DNA of 44,401 nucleotides from Rhodoferax sp. OV413 (lineage in GTDB: Bacteria; Pseudomonadota; Gammaproteobacteria; Pseudomonadales; Pseudohongiellaceae), in the NCBI GenBank assembly GCA_943330915.2, contig CALQJO020000022.1, positions 1 to 44,401 of the forward strand. The letters run 5' to 3'. The notes under the pieces are model-generated. The model made no database searches and was not told where the DNA came from. It worked only from the letters and a program-made list of their open reading frames with translations. Each line of letters opens with the position of its first letter. The stretch's first letter is position 1. Made by a program: the position numbers and the translations under genes. This document shows, piece by piece, positions 9,218-17,964 of this stretch.

Positions 9218-9297
9218 CACCTAGCGTGTCCGTTATACGAAATTCAGCGCGTTGATTGTCCCTGATACAGATTTATCAGACCACTACTTATTACATA

Positions 9298-9329
9298 TTG
9301 ACAATATGTCATTCTCTGACACTATGTCA
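9298..9329. promoter_or_regulatory. Two tandem TetR-type operators over the efflux promoter
   Basis: TGACA-ATA-TGTCA (9299-9311) and TGACA-CTA-TGTCA (9317-9329) are two perfect palindromes with the same half-sites, starting 18 bp apart. A consensus -35 hexamer, TTGACA (9298-9303), overlaps the first; the matching -10 region falls in the second (a weak TATGTC/ACTATG). A looser palindrome TGATA-N6-TATCA lies at 9263-9278, closer to the tetR start. Binding here would block RNA polymerase at the RND operon. Confidence 0.7.
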
Positions 9330-9387
9330 AAAATTGAGTTTTAACGTCGTCATCCATCACTTCCTATTTGTCATCAGAGAGTTTCCT

Positions 9388-10554
9388 GTGATTTCCAATG
9401 TCAAAAATTCAGCAAGTTGCTTAAACCCGCGCCGCAGAACTTTGCCTCTGGGTGTGCTTCCAAAGTCCATAAATTCCCTGACAGCATGTGCGCTAGCGTT
9501 AGCGGTGGTTCTATCCGCCTGCTCCGAATCGGTTGAGGTCGCAGAGGTGGAAGCAGAACAATCCAGTACTGCGATTCCCGTGCGTGTAGCTACCGTGGAA
9601 CGCCGTTCAGATGATGAGTTGTTACGATTTTCAACGACTTCCCGGGTCAGACAAAGGGCTTCGCTGACATTTCAAGTCGGTGGCGTGATTGAAGCACGCT
9701 CTGTTGAAATTGGTGAGCAGGTCAGCGCTGGGCAGACCCTGATGACACTGTACAGCCCTTCCCTGCAACCCGCTGCACAGGCTGCGCAATTCAGGCTGGA
9801 GCAACTCCAGGCTGACAAGACCCAGGCGGACAGAGAGCTTGAACGATTAAAGACGCTTTATGAGCGGGGTGTTATCCCCATGCAAGAACTTGAACAACAG
9901 GCCACGCGCGCGGAATCTCGGGTCTCTGCTGTTAACAATGCTCGTGCTATTGCAGAGCAAGCCGCGAGTCTGCTTCGCGAGGCACAGCTGATTGCACCGT
10001 TCAGTGGTTCGGTTGAGCAGATTTTGCTGGAGCCAGGCGAGTTTGCTCAGCCGGGTCAGGCGGTGCTCCGGATTGCATCCGCGGATCAACTGGAGGCTGA
10101 GATCCGCATTCCCGCGCATCTGACAGAATCCTTGATGCCAGGTCAGGAATTGACCGCGTGGCGCAGCTTGGGGGCAACCGACTCCAATGACCCTGCCCTG
10201 ACCGCCGTCATTCTTGAAATTGGGCAAAGCAGTACAGGTCAGAACAGTCTTTACCCCGTTGTAGTATCGCTACCGCCCCAACAAATCCGCACCGGTGAAG
10301 CGCTGGAAATTGGTGTGCCACGACGCCGTGAATCGGCGTTGGTTATTCCAATGTCGGCCGTCATGCGCTCTGCAGATGGTTTAACTGTGTTTCAGAGCAT
10401 CAATAATCGTGTCACCCGGGTCTCCATCGAAGTTGAGCAATTGCAGGGTGAGTTTGCGGTGATCAAACCCGGCGTTTTGCAAGAAGGTGCGCAGATTGTT
10501 TATGCAGGCATTACCCGATTGGCTGATGGTGATCAGATCGAGGTATTGCCATGA
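9388..10554 (+). CDS. RND efflux periplasmic adaptor (membrane fusion) lipoprotein
   Basis: A HlyD/AcrA-type adaptor of about 388 residues that links an inner-membrane RND pump to an outer-membrane channel. A hydrophobic segment ends in the lipobox VLSAC, so the mature protein is lipid-anchored. Then come a beta-barrel/lipoyl half (FQVGGVIEARSVEIGEQV), an alpha-hairpin coiled coil (about 100 residues after the lipobox, rich in Gln/Glu/Ala), the second lipoyl half (APFSGSVEQILLEPGEF) and the barrel domain. No ATG is available. GTG 9388, with AGAGAG upstream, is the preferred start, and GTG 9454 gives a neater signal peptide but no ribosome site. It overlaps the permease gene by 4 bp (ATGA). 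No outer-membrane channel gene is adjacent. Confidence 0.88.
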   Translation: MISNVKNSASCLNPRRRTLPLGVLPKSINSLTACALALAVVLSACSESVEVAEVEAEQSSTAIPVRVATVERRSDDELLRFSTTSRVRQRASLTFQVGGVIEARSVEIGEQVSAGQTLMTLYSPSLQPAAQAAQFRLEQLQADKTQADRELERLKTLYERGVIPMQELEQQATRAESRVSAVNNARAIAEQAASLLREAQLIAPFSGSVEQILLEPGEFAQPGQAVLRIASADQLEAEIRIPAHLTESLMPGQELTAWRSLGATDSNDPALTAVILEIGQSSTGQNSLYPVVVSLPPQQIRTGEALEIGVPRRRESALVIPMSAVMRSADGLTVFQSINNRVTRVSIEVEQLQGEFAVIKPGVLQEGAQIVYAGITRLADGDQIEVLP

Positions 10555-13500
10555 TCGAATGGGTGTTGAACAAACCAAGGTTAGTGTTTCTGGTGATGTT
10601 TATGCTGTGTCTGTCGGGCCTTGCGTCCTTCGGGAACATGGCAAGACAGGAAGATCCACAGTTTCCATCCAGGAATGGTCTGATAACAGTACTTTATCCG
10701 GGCGCGACGGCAGAACAGCTTGAACGACTGGTGCTGGAGCCTTTGGAAGACGAAATTTCTCAAGTTGAGGAAGTTAACGAATACAGCGCCATCGCCCGCA
10801 CCGGTGTTGCGTTGGTCAGTGTAGGGTTAAACGAGGATATCTATGAGTCTGACCCGGCATGGGAACGTGTCAGGCAAGCCATGGACAGAGCTGAGCTTGA
10901 GTTTCCTGACGGTATTACAGAGATGTCTCTGGATGATCGGCTGACCGGATTGCCAGCCGTTGTTCTTGCGCTGGCCGGAGATCCATCGGTGGTTGTGCTC
11001 AGTGACGCCGCAGAACGACTCAAACGCGGGCTTGCCGGCTTACCGGGTTTGTCCCGTGTTGAAATCGAAGGCGATGCGGATGAACAGATTACCATCGCCT
11101 TTAATGATGCTGAGCTTTCGCGTTTGCAGATAACCCCGGGCCATATTGCCAACACATTAACCCAGCGCAATCAGGTAAGACCGGGCGGTTTTATTGTTTT
11201 GGATAACAAACGCATCGCGTTGATTGGCAATACCGAGTTTGCAGATATAGACGAGTTACGCAGCACACAGATTCCGATCCCAGCTGGCGGCTCAGTACCG
11301 CTGTTAGCGTTTGCAGAGGTTTGGCGGAGCGCAGCGGAACCTGAGCAGCCAGCTATTTGGCAGGATGGTGAACGTGTTGTTGCGGTCAATGTTTACTCAC
11401 GTGCCAATCAGGTGGATGCGATTCGTTTCGGTGAAGATGTGCGCGCGCGAGTGGCTCAGATAGCGCCTGAGTTTGCGCCGCTTGAAATTCGGGAGCTGTT
11501 CTTTCAGCCAGATCAAGTCAGCTCCAGACTGAATGAGCTGCAGGCAAATCTGTTGGTCAGTATGTTAATCATTACTGTGGTGGTCTTCCTGGGCATGGGT
11601 TGGCGCATGGGAATTCTGGTGGCCGTTATGTTGCCCGTGGTCTCTCTGATCAGCCTGAGTATCTACGATATGGGGGGCGGGGTCTTGCACCAGATTGCCG
11701 TGATCGGACTGGTCATATCACTCGGCATTCTGATCGATAATGCCATCGTGATGGTCGAGAATATTCAAGACAGACTCAATCAGGGCAGTAGTTCTTATGA
11801 GGCGATGACGGCGGGAGTCAAAGAACTTGCTGGCCCACTGGGTGCCTCCACCGGGACAACACTGGCTGCCTTTACACCGTTGTTGTTATCAACGGGCGGA
11901 ACGGCGGATTTTACCCGCGGTATACCCGTCATGATCATGCTGACATTGAGTGTCAGCTATATCTTGTCCATCAGTTTTGCGCCGCTGCTGGCAGCACTGT
12001 TTCTAAAACCTGCCCCAGCGCGTCGTGATGTATGGTTTGAAAATAGCGGGCGATTTCTAGCACGATTGAGTGAGCGCTTTCCAAAAATGATCATCGCGGC
12101 GGGCCTGGTTATTGTGGTGCTCAGTGCTATGACAATTCGATTTCTGAGCATTCAGTTCTTTCCAAACGCTGACAGACCTCAGGTTGTTGTCGAGATGTTT
12201 TTGCCTGAGGGCACTGATCAATCCCACACAACGAGTGTATCTGCCGATTTTGAACAACTGCTTCGTCAGCAGGACAATGTTGTGTCAGTGCACCGCTTTG
12301 TAGGTGCTACGGGCCCCGGGTTTTATTACAACCTTCCCAACTCAACACGATCCCCTAATCGGGCGAGGCTGGTGGTCAATCTGCAATCACTGGATCAAAC
12401 CGGTCCGCTGATGCAGTGGGTTCGTGAACACGCCGCTTCCTCTATGCCAGAGGTTGATATTGTTGCAGGCACCCTTGCCCAAGGCCCTCCGCGAACAGCA
12501 CCTGTTGAGGTCAGAATACAACATGAAAATGACCAGACCCGTCTGGCGGCCACTGAGCAGATATTTCAATATATCAAAGCGATACCTGGCGCAGTTGATG
12601 TGCGCCATGATATGGATCTGGGCACGCCTGTTGTGAGGGTCATCGTCGATGATGCCTCAGCTGCCCGATATGGGCTAACGCGTGCAGACGTCGCCAACAC
12701 ATTATTTGCCCGCAGTTTTGGTTTACCAACCCAGCAGTACCGACAGGAACGTGAGCCAGTACCCATTGTCCTGCGATCAGCGGATGGAACACGCAGTGAT
12801 CTATCAGCGTTGTTGTCGAGTTATGTCTACAACGCTTCAGGCGACGCAATTCCCTTAAGTCTGGTGGCGCAGGTGGAAGCAGACTGGCAGGCTGCGAGCA
12901 TTCAGCACCGTAACGGCATGCGGCTGTACAGCGTCACAGCAGGTCTGGATCAGGGCTACAGCTTCAGTCAGATTCTTGATGTGCTTAATGTAAAACTTGA
13001 CGAGCAGCCCTTGCCGGCTGGTACGCGCATCGAGCTGGGTGGTGATCTGGAAAGTGCTGGTGATGCCAATCAGGCCATTCTGAACACTGCTCCCATCGGT
13101 ATTTTGTTATTGCTGTTTTTTCTTCTACTGCAGTTCAACTCTTATAGCCGGGTTGGCATTATTCTGCTGACAGTACCGCTTGCGGCGGCCGGCATTTTCC
13201 CCGGGTTGGTGTTGAGTGGCTCTCCGTTTGGTTTCCAGCCTTTGCTAGGCATCATTGCGTTGGTGGGTATTGTTGTTAACAACGCAATTGTGTTGCTGGA
13301 CTTAATAGATACTCGTCTTAAGTCAGGTGTTGATATTCAGACAGCTGTTAACGAGGCCGTGACACGACGTTTCCGCCCTATCGTGTTGACAACTGCAACC
13401 ACGGTAGCGGGGTTACTGCCGCTGGCGCTGTCGTCATCAACCTTATGGCCGCCCATGGCCTGGGCCATTATCTCCGGACTGTTAGCATCTACCATTCAGA

Positions 13501-13583
13501 CCTTGTTAGTTGTGCCTGCGGTATGCCGTCTGACGCTGGGCAAACCAAAACAGCCGTTATTGGCATCTGGGCAGATTGACTAA
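10551..13583 (+). CDS. RND-superfamily efflux permease (AcrB-like)
   Basis: A 1010-residue proton-driven inner-membrane pump with the duplicated RND plan: N-terminal helix, large periplasmic domain, six helices (about residues 330-530), second periplasmic domain, and six helices near the C-terminus. The TM4 motif reads GILIDNAIVMVEN: Asp396-Asn397 where AcrB has Asp407-Asp408, a variation seen in other RND subfamilies that leaves one Asp of the proton relay. The second half has the matching GIVVNNAIVLLDL. The start overlaps the adaptor stop by 4 bp, indicating translational coupling. Substrates are unknown. Expression is probably controlled by the TetR protein at 8585-9217. A strong bidirectional terminator follows 3 bp after the stop. 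Confidence 0.93.
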   Translation: MIEWVLNKPRLVFLVMFMLCLSGLASFGNMARQEDPQFPSRNGLITVLYPGATAEQLERLVLEPLEDEISQVEEVNEYSAIARTGVALVSVGLNEDIYESDPAWERVRQAMDRAELEFPDGITEMSLDDRLTGLPAVVLALAGDPSVVVLSDAAERLKRGLAGLPGLSRVEIEGDADEQITIAFNDAELSRLQITPGHIANTLTQRNQVRPGGFIVLDNKRIALIGNTEFADIDELRSTQIPIPAGGSVPLLAFAEVWRSAAEPEQPAIWQDGERVVAVNVYSRANQVDAIRFGEDVRARVAQIAPEFAPLEIRELFFQPDQVSSRLNELQANLLVSMLIITVVVFLGMGWRMGILVAVMLPVVSLISLSIYDMGGGVLHQIAVIGLVISLGILIDNAIVMVENIQDRLNQGSSSYEAMTAGVKELAGPLGASTGTTLAAFTPLLLSTGGTADFTRGIPVMIMLTLSVSYILSISFAPLLAALFLKPAPARRDVWFENSGRFLARLSERFPKMIIAAGLVIVVLSAMTIRFLSIQFFPNADRPQVVVEMFLPEGTDQSHTTSVSADFEQLLRQQDNVVSVHRFVGATGPGFYYNLPNSTRSPNRARLVVNLQSLDQTGPLMQWVREHAASSMPEVDIVAGTLAQGPPRTAPVEVRIQHENDQTRLAATEQIFQYIKAIPGAVDVRHDMDLGTPVVRVIVDDASAARYGLTRADVANTLFARSFGLPTQQYRQEREPVPIVLRSADGTRSDLSALLSSYVYNASGDAIPLSLVAQVEADWQAASIQHRNGMRLYSVTAGLDQGYSFSQILDVLNVKLDEQPLPAGTRIELGGDLESAGDANQAILNTAPIGILLLLFFLLLQFNSYSRVGIILLTVPLAAAGIFPGLVLSGSPFGFQPLLGIIALVGIVVNNAIVLLDLIDTRLKSGVDIQTAVNEAVTRRFRPIVLTTATTVAGLLPLALSSSTLWPPMAWAIISGLLASTIQTLLVVPAVCRLTLGKPKQPLLASGQID

Positions 13584-13586
13584 AAA

Positions 13587-13660
13587 AACAGGGTGATCAG
13601 CATCCGAAACTGCCAGTTGTGTATGGCTGTTAACGGCTGCTGATCACCCTGTTATTTTTC
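13587..13660. terminator. Bidirectional terminator between efflux operon and acyl-CoA ligase
   Basis: A 16-bp perfect stem, AACAGGGTGATCAGCA (13587-13602) with TGCTGATCACCCTGTT (13638-13653), has a 35-nt loop containing a small GCCA/TGGC inner hairpin. Runs of A on the left and T on the right let it work for both convergent genes. Confidence 0.9.
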
Positions 13661-13676
13661 AACGGACGATCATGGT

Positions 13677-15317
13677 TTAACGCTGATCGGGTAATTTGTA
13701 ACCATCAGCTTCCAACTTGGCGCGCACTACTTTTTTGTCCATCTTGCCTGTTGCGGTTAGCGGAATCGCATCAACAAACAACACATCATCTGGTAACTGC
13801 CACTTCGCAAACTTGCTCTCGCAGAAACCAATAACGTGTTTAGCGGTAAGTTCTGCCCCTGGTTTTTTTATGACCAGCGCCACCGGACGCTCATCCCACT
13901 TCGGGTGCGGGTGCGCAACGACACAGGCCTGCGCCACGCCGGCAAGACCCACGATGTGATTTTCAAGATCAACCGATGAAATCCACTCTCCACCGGATTT
14001 GATGAGATCTTTAGAGCGGTCAGTGATGATGACGTAGCCATCAGCATCAATTTTCGCAACATCACCGGTAATCAGCCAGCCATCATGAAATTTGTCTGGC
14101 TGCGGATTGTTAAAGTATTCAGAGCATATCCATGGGCCGCGTATCAACAATTCGCCAAACGACTGACCATCGTGTGGAAGCACGTTCCATTTGTCATCAA
14201 AGATTTCGATTTCAAGTCCCGGTATTGGCAGACCAGCTTTGGCTTGATTGTGAGCGCGTTCAGCATCGGACATCGACAGGTGTTTGCGTTTGCCCGTGCG
14301 ACGGCTGATGGTCGCCAGAGGGCTGGTCTCTGTCATACCCCAGCCTTGCACCATCTCTACATTCAACGCATCCCAGTACCATTCGATCAACGATGGGGGC
14401 GGTGCAGATCCGCCGCAGGTCAGACGGGTCAAACTCTTGAACTGGTACTTGCCGGGATTGGCTTCCATCAAGCCTTTGACACCCTGCCAGATGGTTGGGA
14501 CACCCGCCGAAATAGTGATGTCGTAGTCCATTAACATACGCGCCAGGTGGTCGGGCACCATAAAGCGGTGCGGATACACCTGCTTCATGCCCAGCATGGT
14601 GGCTACCCACGGCAATCCCCACGCATTGGCGTGGAACATAGGCACTATGCCGAGCAAGGTATCAGTAGCAGACAAGCCCATCACATCAGTCATTGCAATT
14701 GAAATGGTGTGCAGGTAGTTCGCGCGGTGGGTATACATCACCCCTTTTGGTTTGCCAGTGGTCCCGCTGGTGTAACACAAGCCCATGGCTGAATTTTCAT
14801 CAATTTCCGGCCATTGGTAGCGAGTGGGCTTACCAGCAATAAACGCTTCGTAGTCAACTGAGTTTGGCAGACTGGTCGACCAGTTTTCGAACCCGGGCTC
14901 AGCGGCCACAATTATTCTTTCAATGCTGGGTATTTTTCCGGCGAGTTTCTCAAACAGCGGCAGTATGTCGGCGTCAACAATGACAACCTTGTCCTGTGCA
15001 TGATTGATGATGTACTCAAGGTCAACGGGTGATAGTCGGATGTTAAGAGTGTGAACCACTGCCCCCATACAAGCGATTGCATGATAGGCCTCAAGATGTC
15101 GTGCGCCATTCCACATGAAGGTAGCAACCCGGTCGCCTATCTTGACGCCTGCCTCGTTCAAAGCATGCGCCAGCTGGTGTGCACGATTACGCGTTTCCAG
15201 CATGGTCTGGCTGCGGGCGCCATCGGCCGTCGCAGTCAGTACCTCGACGTCGGGTTGCAGCATGGCCCCCCGATCCATCAGCCTGTGCATCAAAAGGGGC
15301 GTCTTTTGCATGGTCAT
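13677..15317 (-). CDS. Acyl-CoA ligase (AMP-forming), AlkK/DmdB-like
   Basis: A 546-residue ANL-superfamily enzyme that activates a carboxylic acid to its CoA thioester via an acyl-adenylate. Motifs are the phosphate loop YTSGTTGKPKG (residues 182-192), GWGMTETSP, the hinge region with GDVAKIDADGY and SKDLIKSGGEWIS, and the C-terminal catalytic Lys in LTATGKMDKK. Length and motifs fit medium-chain ligases such as AlkK and methylthiopropanoate-CoA ligase DmdB. With the DmdC-type dehydrogenase at 6773 and the hydratase at 40087 the window could supply fatty-acid degradation steps, but these are separate transcripts and the substrate is open. AGGAGA lies 6-7 bp upstream of the ATG. It shares the terminator at 13587-13660. 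Confidence 0.9.
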   Translation of the reverse strand: MTMQKTPLLMHRLMDRGAMLQPDVEVLTATADGARSQTMLETRNRAHQLAHALNEAGVKIGDRVATFMWNGARHLEAYHAIACMGAVVHTLNIRLSPVDLEYIINHAQDKVVIVDADILPLFEKLAGKIPSIERIIVAAEPGFENWSTSLPNSVDYEAFIAGKPTRYQWPEIDENSAMGLCYTSGTTGKPKGVMYTHRANYLHTISIAMTDVMGLSATDTLLGIVPMFHANAWGLPWVATMLGMKQVYPHRFMVPDHLARMLMDYDITISAGVPTIWQGVKGLMEANPGKYQFKSLTRLTCGGSAPPPSLIEWYWDALNVEMVQGWGMTETSPLATISRRTGKRKHLSMSDAERAHNQAKAGLPIPGLEIEIFDDKWNVLPHDGQSFGELLIRGPWICSEYFNNPQPDKFHDGWLITGDVAKIDADGYVIITDRSKDLIKSGGEWISSVDLENHIVGLAGVAQACVVAHPHPKWDERPVALVIKKPGAELTAKHVIGFCESKFAKWQLPDDVLFVDAIPLTATGKMDKKVVRAKLEADGYKLPDQR

Positions 15318-15483
15318 TTATTGTTCTCCTGGCATGGTTCTTCGGGTGATGCCACGCGGCATCAGGCAAGCCACGAAGACTAAACCAGCTCCAGTTGCAG
15401 TTCAACAGATTGTGAACCGATTCAACTTCTGAGGTAGCGGATGACGAAGATTTGTGCGGCGCAGTACGATGCAGGAAAAGGAG

Positions 15484-15547
15484 AGTAAAAAAATACGCGC
15501 AGCGGGTTGGCAACGTGCGGTTGGCCCCACACAAGCCTGCTGCGCGT
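15484..15547 (-). terminator. Rho-independent terminator of the small exported protein gene
   Basis: ACGCGCAGC (15495-15503) pairs with GCTGCGCGT (15539-15547), extendable to about 14 bp with G-U pairs. On the minus strand the stem is followed by seven T (complement of 15487-15493). It sits 18 bp after the stop of the gene ending at 15565. The remainder of the 15318-15564 spacer shows nothing else I can name. Confidence 0.75.
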
Positions 15548-15564
15548 CAAAAGGTTTTAATACC

Positions 15565-15969
15565 TCACTGGCGGGTATACGTCATTGCAAGAATTTGTTC
15601 GCCGGCTTCGTTCCGCTGAACCATTTCGATCTTGGGGCTGGTTGGTCCGAACATCCACTTGACATTGAAGTACACGCGGTTATGGACGGGCGGTAGCGTA
15701 ATGTACGAGCCGGCAAGATTTGTTGACATGGAAATGCCCACACCATCCCACATACAGGCTGCCACACCACGCGATTCGATTCGCCAGTAGGCTTCAGCAA
15801 ATTTCGGTACAGGAATATTGATTGAGGATACAGTCAAAACACATTCATCATCCTGATCCGATTTGTATACCCCATCGATCTGAGCGAATGCCGACTGGCC
15901 AGCCAGCAACAGACCTGTTGCCAGGCCACCTACTCCAAGAAGTTTTGATAAACGATTTTTTGTAAACAT
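15565..15969 (-). CDS. Small exported protein of unknown function
   Basis: A 134-residue protein with a clear Sec signal peptide (KNRLSK n-region, Gly/Leu-rich core, cleavage at AFA-QI near residue 29). The mature part of about 105 residues has two well separated Cys (DDECVLTV and VAACMWD) that could form a disulfide, and reads as mostly beta. I do not recognise the family. It has its own terminator (15484-15547) and is separated from the amine oxidase gene upstream by another terminator and a tandem repeat, so it is probably monocistronic. Start ATG 15969 coincides with the signal peptide. Confidence 0.7.
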   Translation of the reverse strand: MFTKNRLSKLLGVGGLATGLLLAGQSAFAQIDGVYKSDQDDECVLTVSSINIPVPKFAEAYWRIESRGVAACMWDGVGISMSTNLAGSYITLPPVHNRVYFNVKWMFGPTSPKIEMVQRNEAGEQILAMTYTRQ

Positions 15970-16085
15970 GAATGCCTCGATTGTTATGACCCAACTGCTA
16001 GGGCGTTAATCCTTGTCCTGCTGCGGCAATACTAATTCAGCCATTGGGAAAGGCTTTGATTCAGATCAAGGATGCAATCGGACAG

Positions 16086-16155
16086 AAGGGGGCAATCAGA
16101 AGGGGGCAATCAGAGGTGGGCAATCAGAGGTGGGCAATCAGAGGTGGGCAATCAG
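16086..16155. repeat. Five tandem copies of a 14-bp repeat
   Basis: Units are 16086-16099, 16100-16113, 16114-16127, 16128-16141 and 16142-16155. The first two read AAGGGGGCAATCAG and the last three AGGTGGGCAATCAG, so GGGCAATCAG is invariant. A partial AGGG follows. It lies in the 279-bp spacer (15970-16248) upstream of the small exported protein gene and downstream of the amine oxidase terminator. Confidence 0.95.
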
Positions 16156-16178
16156 AGGGAAAACTGCTCGCTGCCAGG

Positions 16179-16217
16179 AAAAAAAAGGGTCATTCAGAGT
16201 TCATCTGAACGACCCTT
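16179..16217 (-). terminator. Rho-independent terminator of the amine oxidase gene
   Basis: On the minus strand a 14-bp stem (arms 16204-16217 and 16185-16198, one G-U pair) with a 5-nt loop is followed by a T-run (complement of the A-run 16179-16186). It is 31 bp past the stop codon. Confidence 0.9.
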
Positions 16218-16248
16218 CTTGATTCGCTTAGCCAGAGATTCAGCGGTC

Positions 16249-17820
16249 TTACACTTCGGTACGAACCCGCTGGTCCATGTGTGCGATGGCCCAATGGGCG
16301 GACAATATCGCGCTTTCCATCCACGCGGATTTTTTGCTGATCTGATCGCCAATCATGTAATGACGGCCACTGGGTTGCTGCAAGGTGTTGTAATGTTGCT
16401 CATTCTCGGGCGTTGATGCGCCCCATCGAGCTGAACACCCAAGCATGTGGTTCATGCGATGCCAGGCGATGGTGACACCATGTTCCGCCATGGCTCTGTA
16501 TTGCGGATGGATTTTTTCACCCTGTGAGAGCATCGATTCAATACGCTCTTCCTGGGTCATACGGGTGAAGTCCATGCCATTGCCATACTCGTACGCCGCG
16601 AGCATCACGCCCTTCTGGCGCAACAGGCCGTGGAATGGATACCAGATCTGCCGAATGGGCTGATTGGTCCAGGTGATTCCACCATAGATTTCTTCGTTTT
16701 CCCAAAAACGCTCTTTCATCTGGAAGGCGCCTTTGTAAGCGACACCGCGACGGATGACTTTCATGGCAGCCCGGTATTCGGCGGGGAAATTAGCTTCGAT
16801 TCCCACCATCAGGTGTGAAGGTATACAGTTAAAGACGTAGTCAGCAGTAATCGTATGGCGTTGGCCATTCTGGTCATAGGTCACATCAATACTGTCGCCA
16901 TGATCATGAACTGCCATGACCATCGCATGGTATTCAATCTTGCCTTCCAGCTGACGAATAAAACCGGCCGTAATCTGGTCCATACCGCCGATAGGTTGCA
17001 TCAGCATCGGACCGGTTTCACCCTCGTTTTCGGTGAGAACCGCGCGCAGAGCGCCAACACTGGCTTTGAGCAGGTCACGCACTTTGATCATTTCTTTCTG
17101 CACAGGCTCATCAATAAACCCGCCTGAAGCCGGTCCATTGCGCATGCTACCGGTATACTTGCCTGCCTGATCCAGGTCTCCGAACATGCGGATAGTGGTC
17201 AGCATTTTTTCGGCTTCTGCCTCTGTGAAAGGCTCATCCAGTTCAGCGTTGTTGAAACCTTTAAACATCAGCTCCGCCATAAACCCTTTCAGGTTGGTGC
17301 TGATGTCAATATTGCGCATGGGTTTGCCACCGTTCAATTCAGGGTCGTGTACCAGTGCATGTTTATTTTCGTTGATGAAAAATTCGAGGGGAATCTGCAA
17401 TTCTTTACAGTAATGCAGAAGATTCTTATGCGAACTTGGGATACGAGCTGCGCCGCAATTGAAATACAGGTGTGGCTCATCATCGAATTTGCAGACCTGG
17501 GGATTGCCGATTTCATCAATCAGCGTGCCATGACGCACGGTCATGATGCGACCACCACATCGATGTGAGGATTCCAATACTGTGCAGTTATAGCCGGCTT
17601 TAGTTAGTTCGTAGGCGGCTGTTAACCCGGATATACCACCACCCAGCACTACAATTCGGCGTTGCTGACCAGCAAGCGGCATCAACGCAGGAACGCTGGC
17701 GGCCGAACTGGCCGGGATTAGACCAAGCGCCCCACCGACTCCCAGCACAGCTGCGGTTCCGCCGGTAGCAGCGATCAAATTCATAAATTCACGACGGGTT
17801 ACTGGTTTTGACACGGACAT
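16249..17820 (-). CDS. Tat-exported FAD-dependent amine oxidase (flavin monoamine oxidase family)
   Basis: A 523-residue flavoprotein. The N-terminus carries a twin-arginine signal, TRREFMN (Arg9-Arg10), followed by a long Ala/Gly hydrophobic stretch ending near PASSAA (residue 41); the enzyme should be folded with FAD and exported to the periplasm. The dinucleotide-binding motif VVLGGGISGLTAAYEL (residues 57-72) and the following LESSHRCGGR place it in the amino-oxidase family (PF01593), which oxidises amines or L-amino acids to imines. The ATG at 17820 has GAGGAT just upstream; a TTG at 17832 is less likely. It is divergent from a CadC-like regulator. Its upstream region shares sequence with that of the TonB receptor at 20684, suggesting one regulon. 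Substrate is unknown. Confidence 0.88.
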   Translation of the reverse strand: MSVSKPVTRREFMNLIAATGGTAAVLGVGGALGLIPASSAASVPALMPLAGQQRRIVVLGGGISGLTAAYELTKAGYNCTVLESSHRCGGRIMTVRHGTLIDEIGNPQVCKFDDEPHLYFNCGAARIPSSHKNLLHYCKELQIPLEFFINENKHALVHDPELNGGKPMRNIDISTNLKGFMAELMFKGFNNAELDEPFTEAEAEKMLTTIRMFGDLDQAGKYTGSMRNGPASGGFIDEPVQKEMIKVRDLLKASVGALRAVLTENEGETGPMLMQPIGGMDQITAGFIRQLEGKIEYHAMVMAVHDHGDSIDVTYDQNGQRHTITADYVFNCIPSHLMVGIEANFPAEYRAAMKVIRRGVAYKGAFQMKERFWENEEIYGGITWTNQPIRQIWYPFHGLLRQKGVMLAAYEYGNGMDFTRMTQEERIESMLSQGEKIHPQYRAMAEHGVTIAWHRMNHMLGCSARWGASTPENEQHYNTLQQPSGRHYMIGDQISKKSAWMESAILSAHWAIAHMDQRVRTEV

Positions 17821-17883
17821 AATCCTCTGCAATCACTCTTTCGTATAAACCGGCTCTAACTCCCGGACTGCTCATGTAGTGTC

Positions 17884-17950
17884 ATTATCTAACGAGAACC
17901 ACAAAAAAGTCCTGCCGGAATCATCCCCGAAACCTACTAAAACTGCTAAA
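17884..17950 (-). promoter_or_regulatory. Predicted activator-dependent promoter of the amine oxidase gene
   Basis: Reading the minus strand: tandem TTTAGCAGT and TTTAGTAGG boxes (complement of 17933-17950), AGGTTTC (complement of 17929-17935), 16 bp, then GGACTT (17907-17912), a 17-bp spacer and GATAAT (17884-17889). The -10 is good and the -35 is poor, as for promoters needing an activator. Closely related elements stand before the TonB receptor (20523-20580). Transcription would start near 17877, giving a leader of about 57 nt. Confidence 0.55.
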
Positions 17951-17964
17951 ACAGGCGATAAACA

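Noticed and set aside
16013-16222. ORFs across the 14-bp tandem repeat with repetitive Gly-Asn-Gln peptides
   Set aside because: The peptide repeats are a by-product of the DNA repeat; the frames also read through the amine oxidase terminator.
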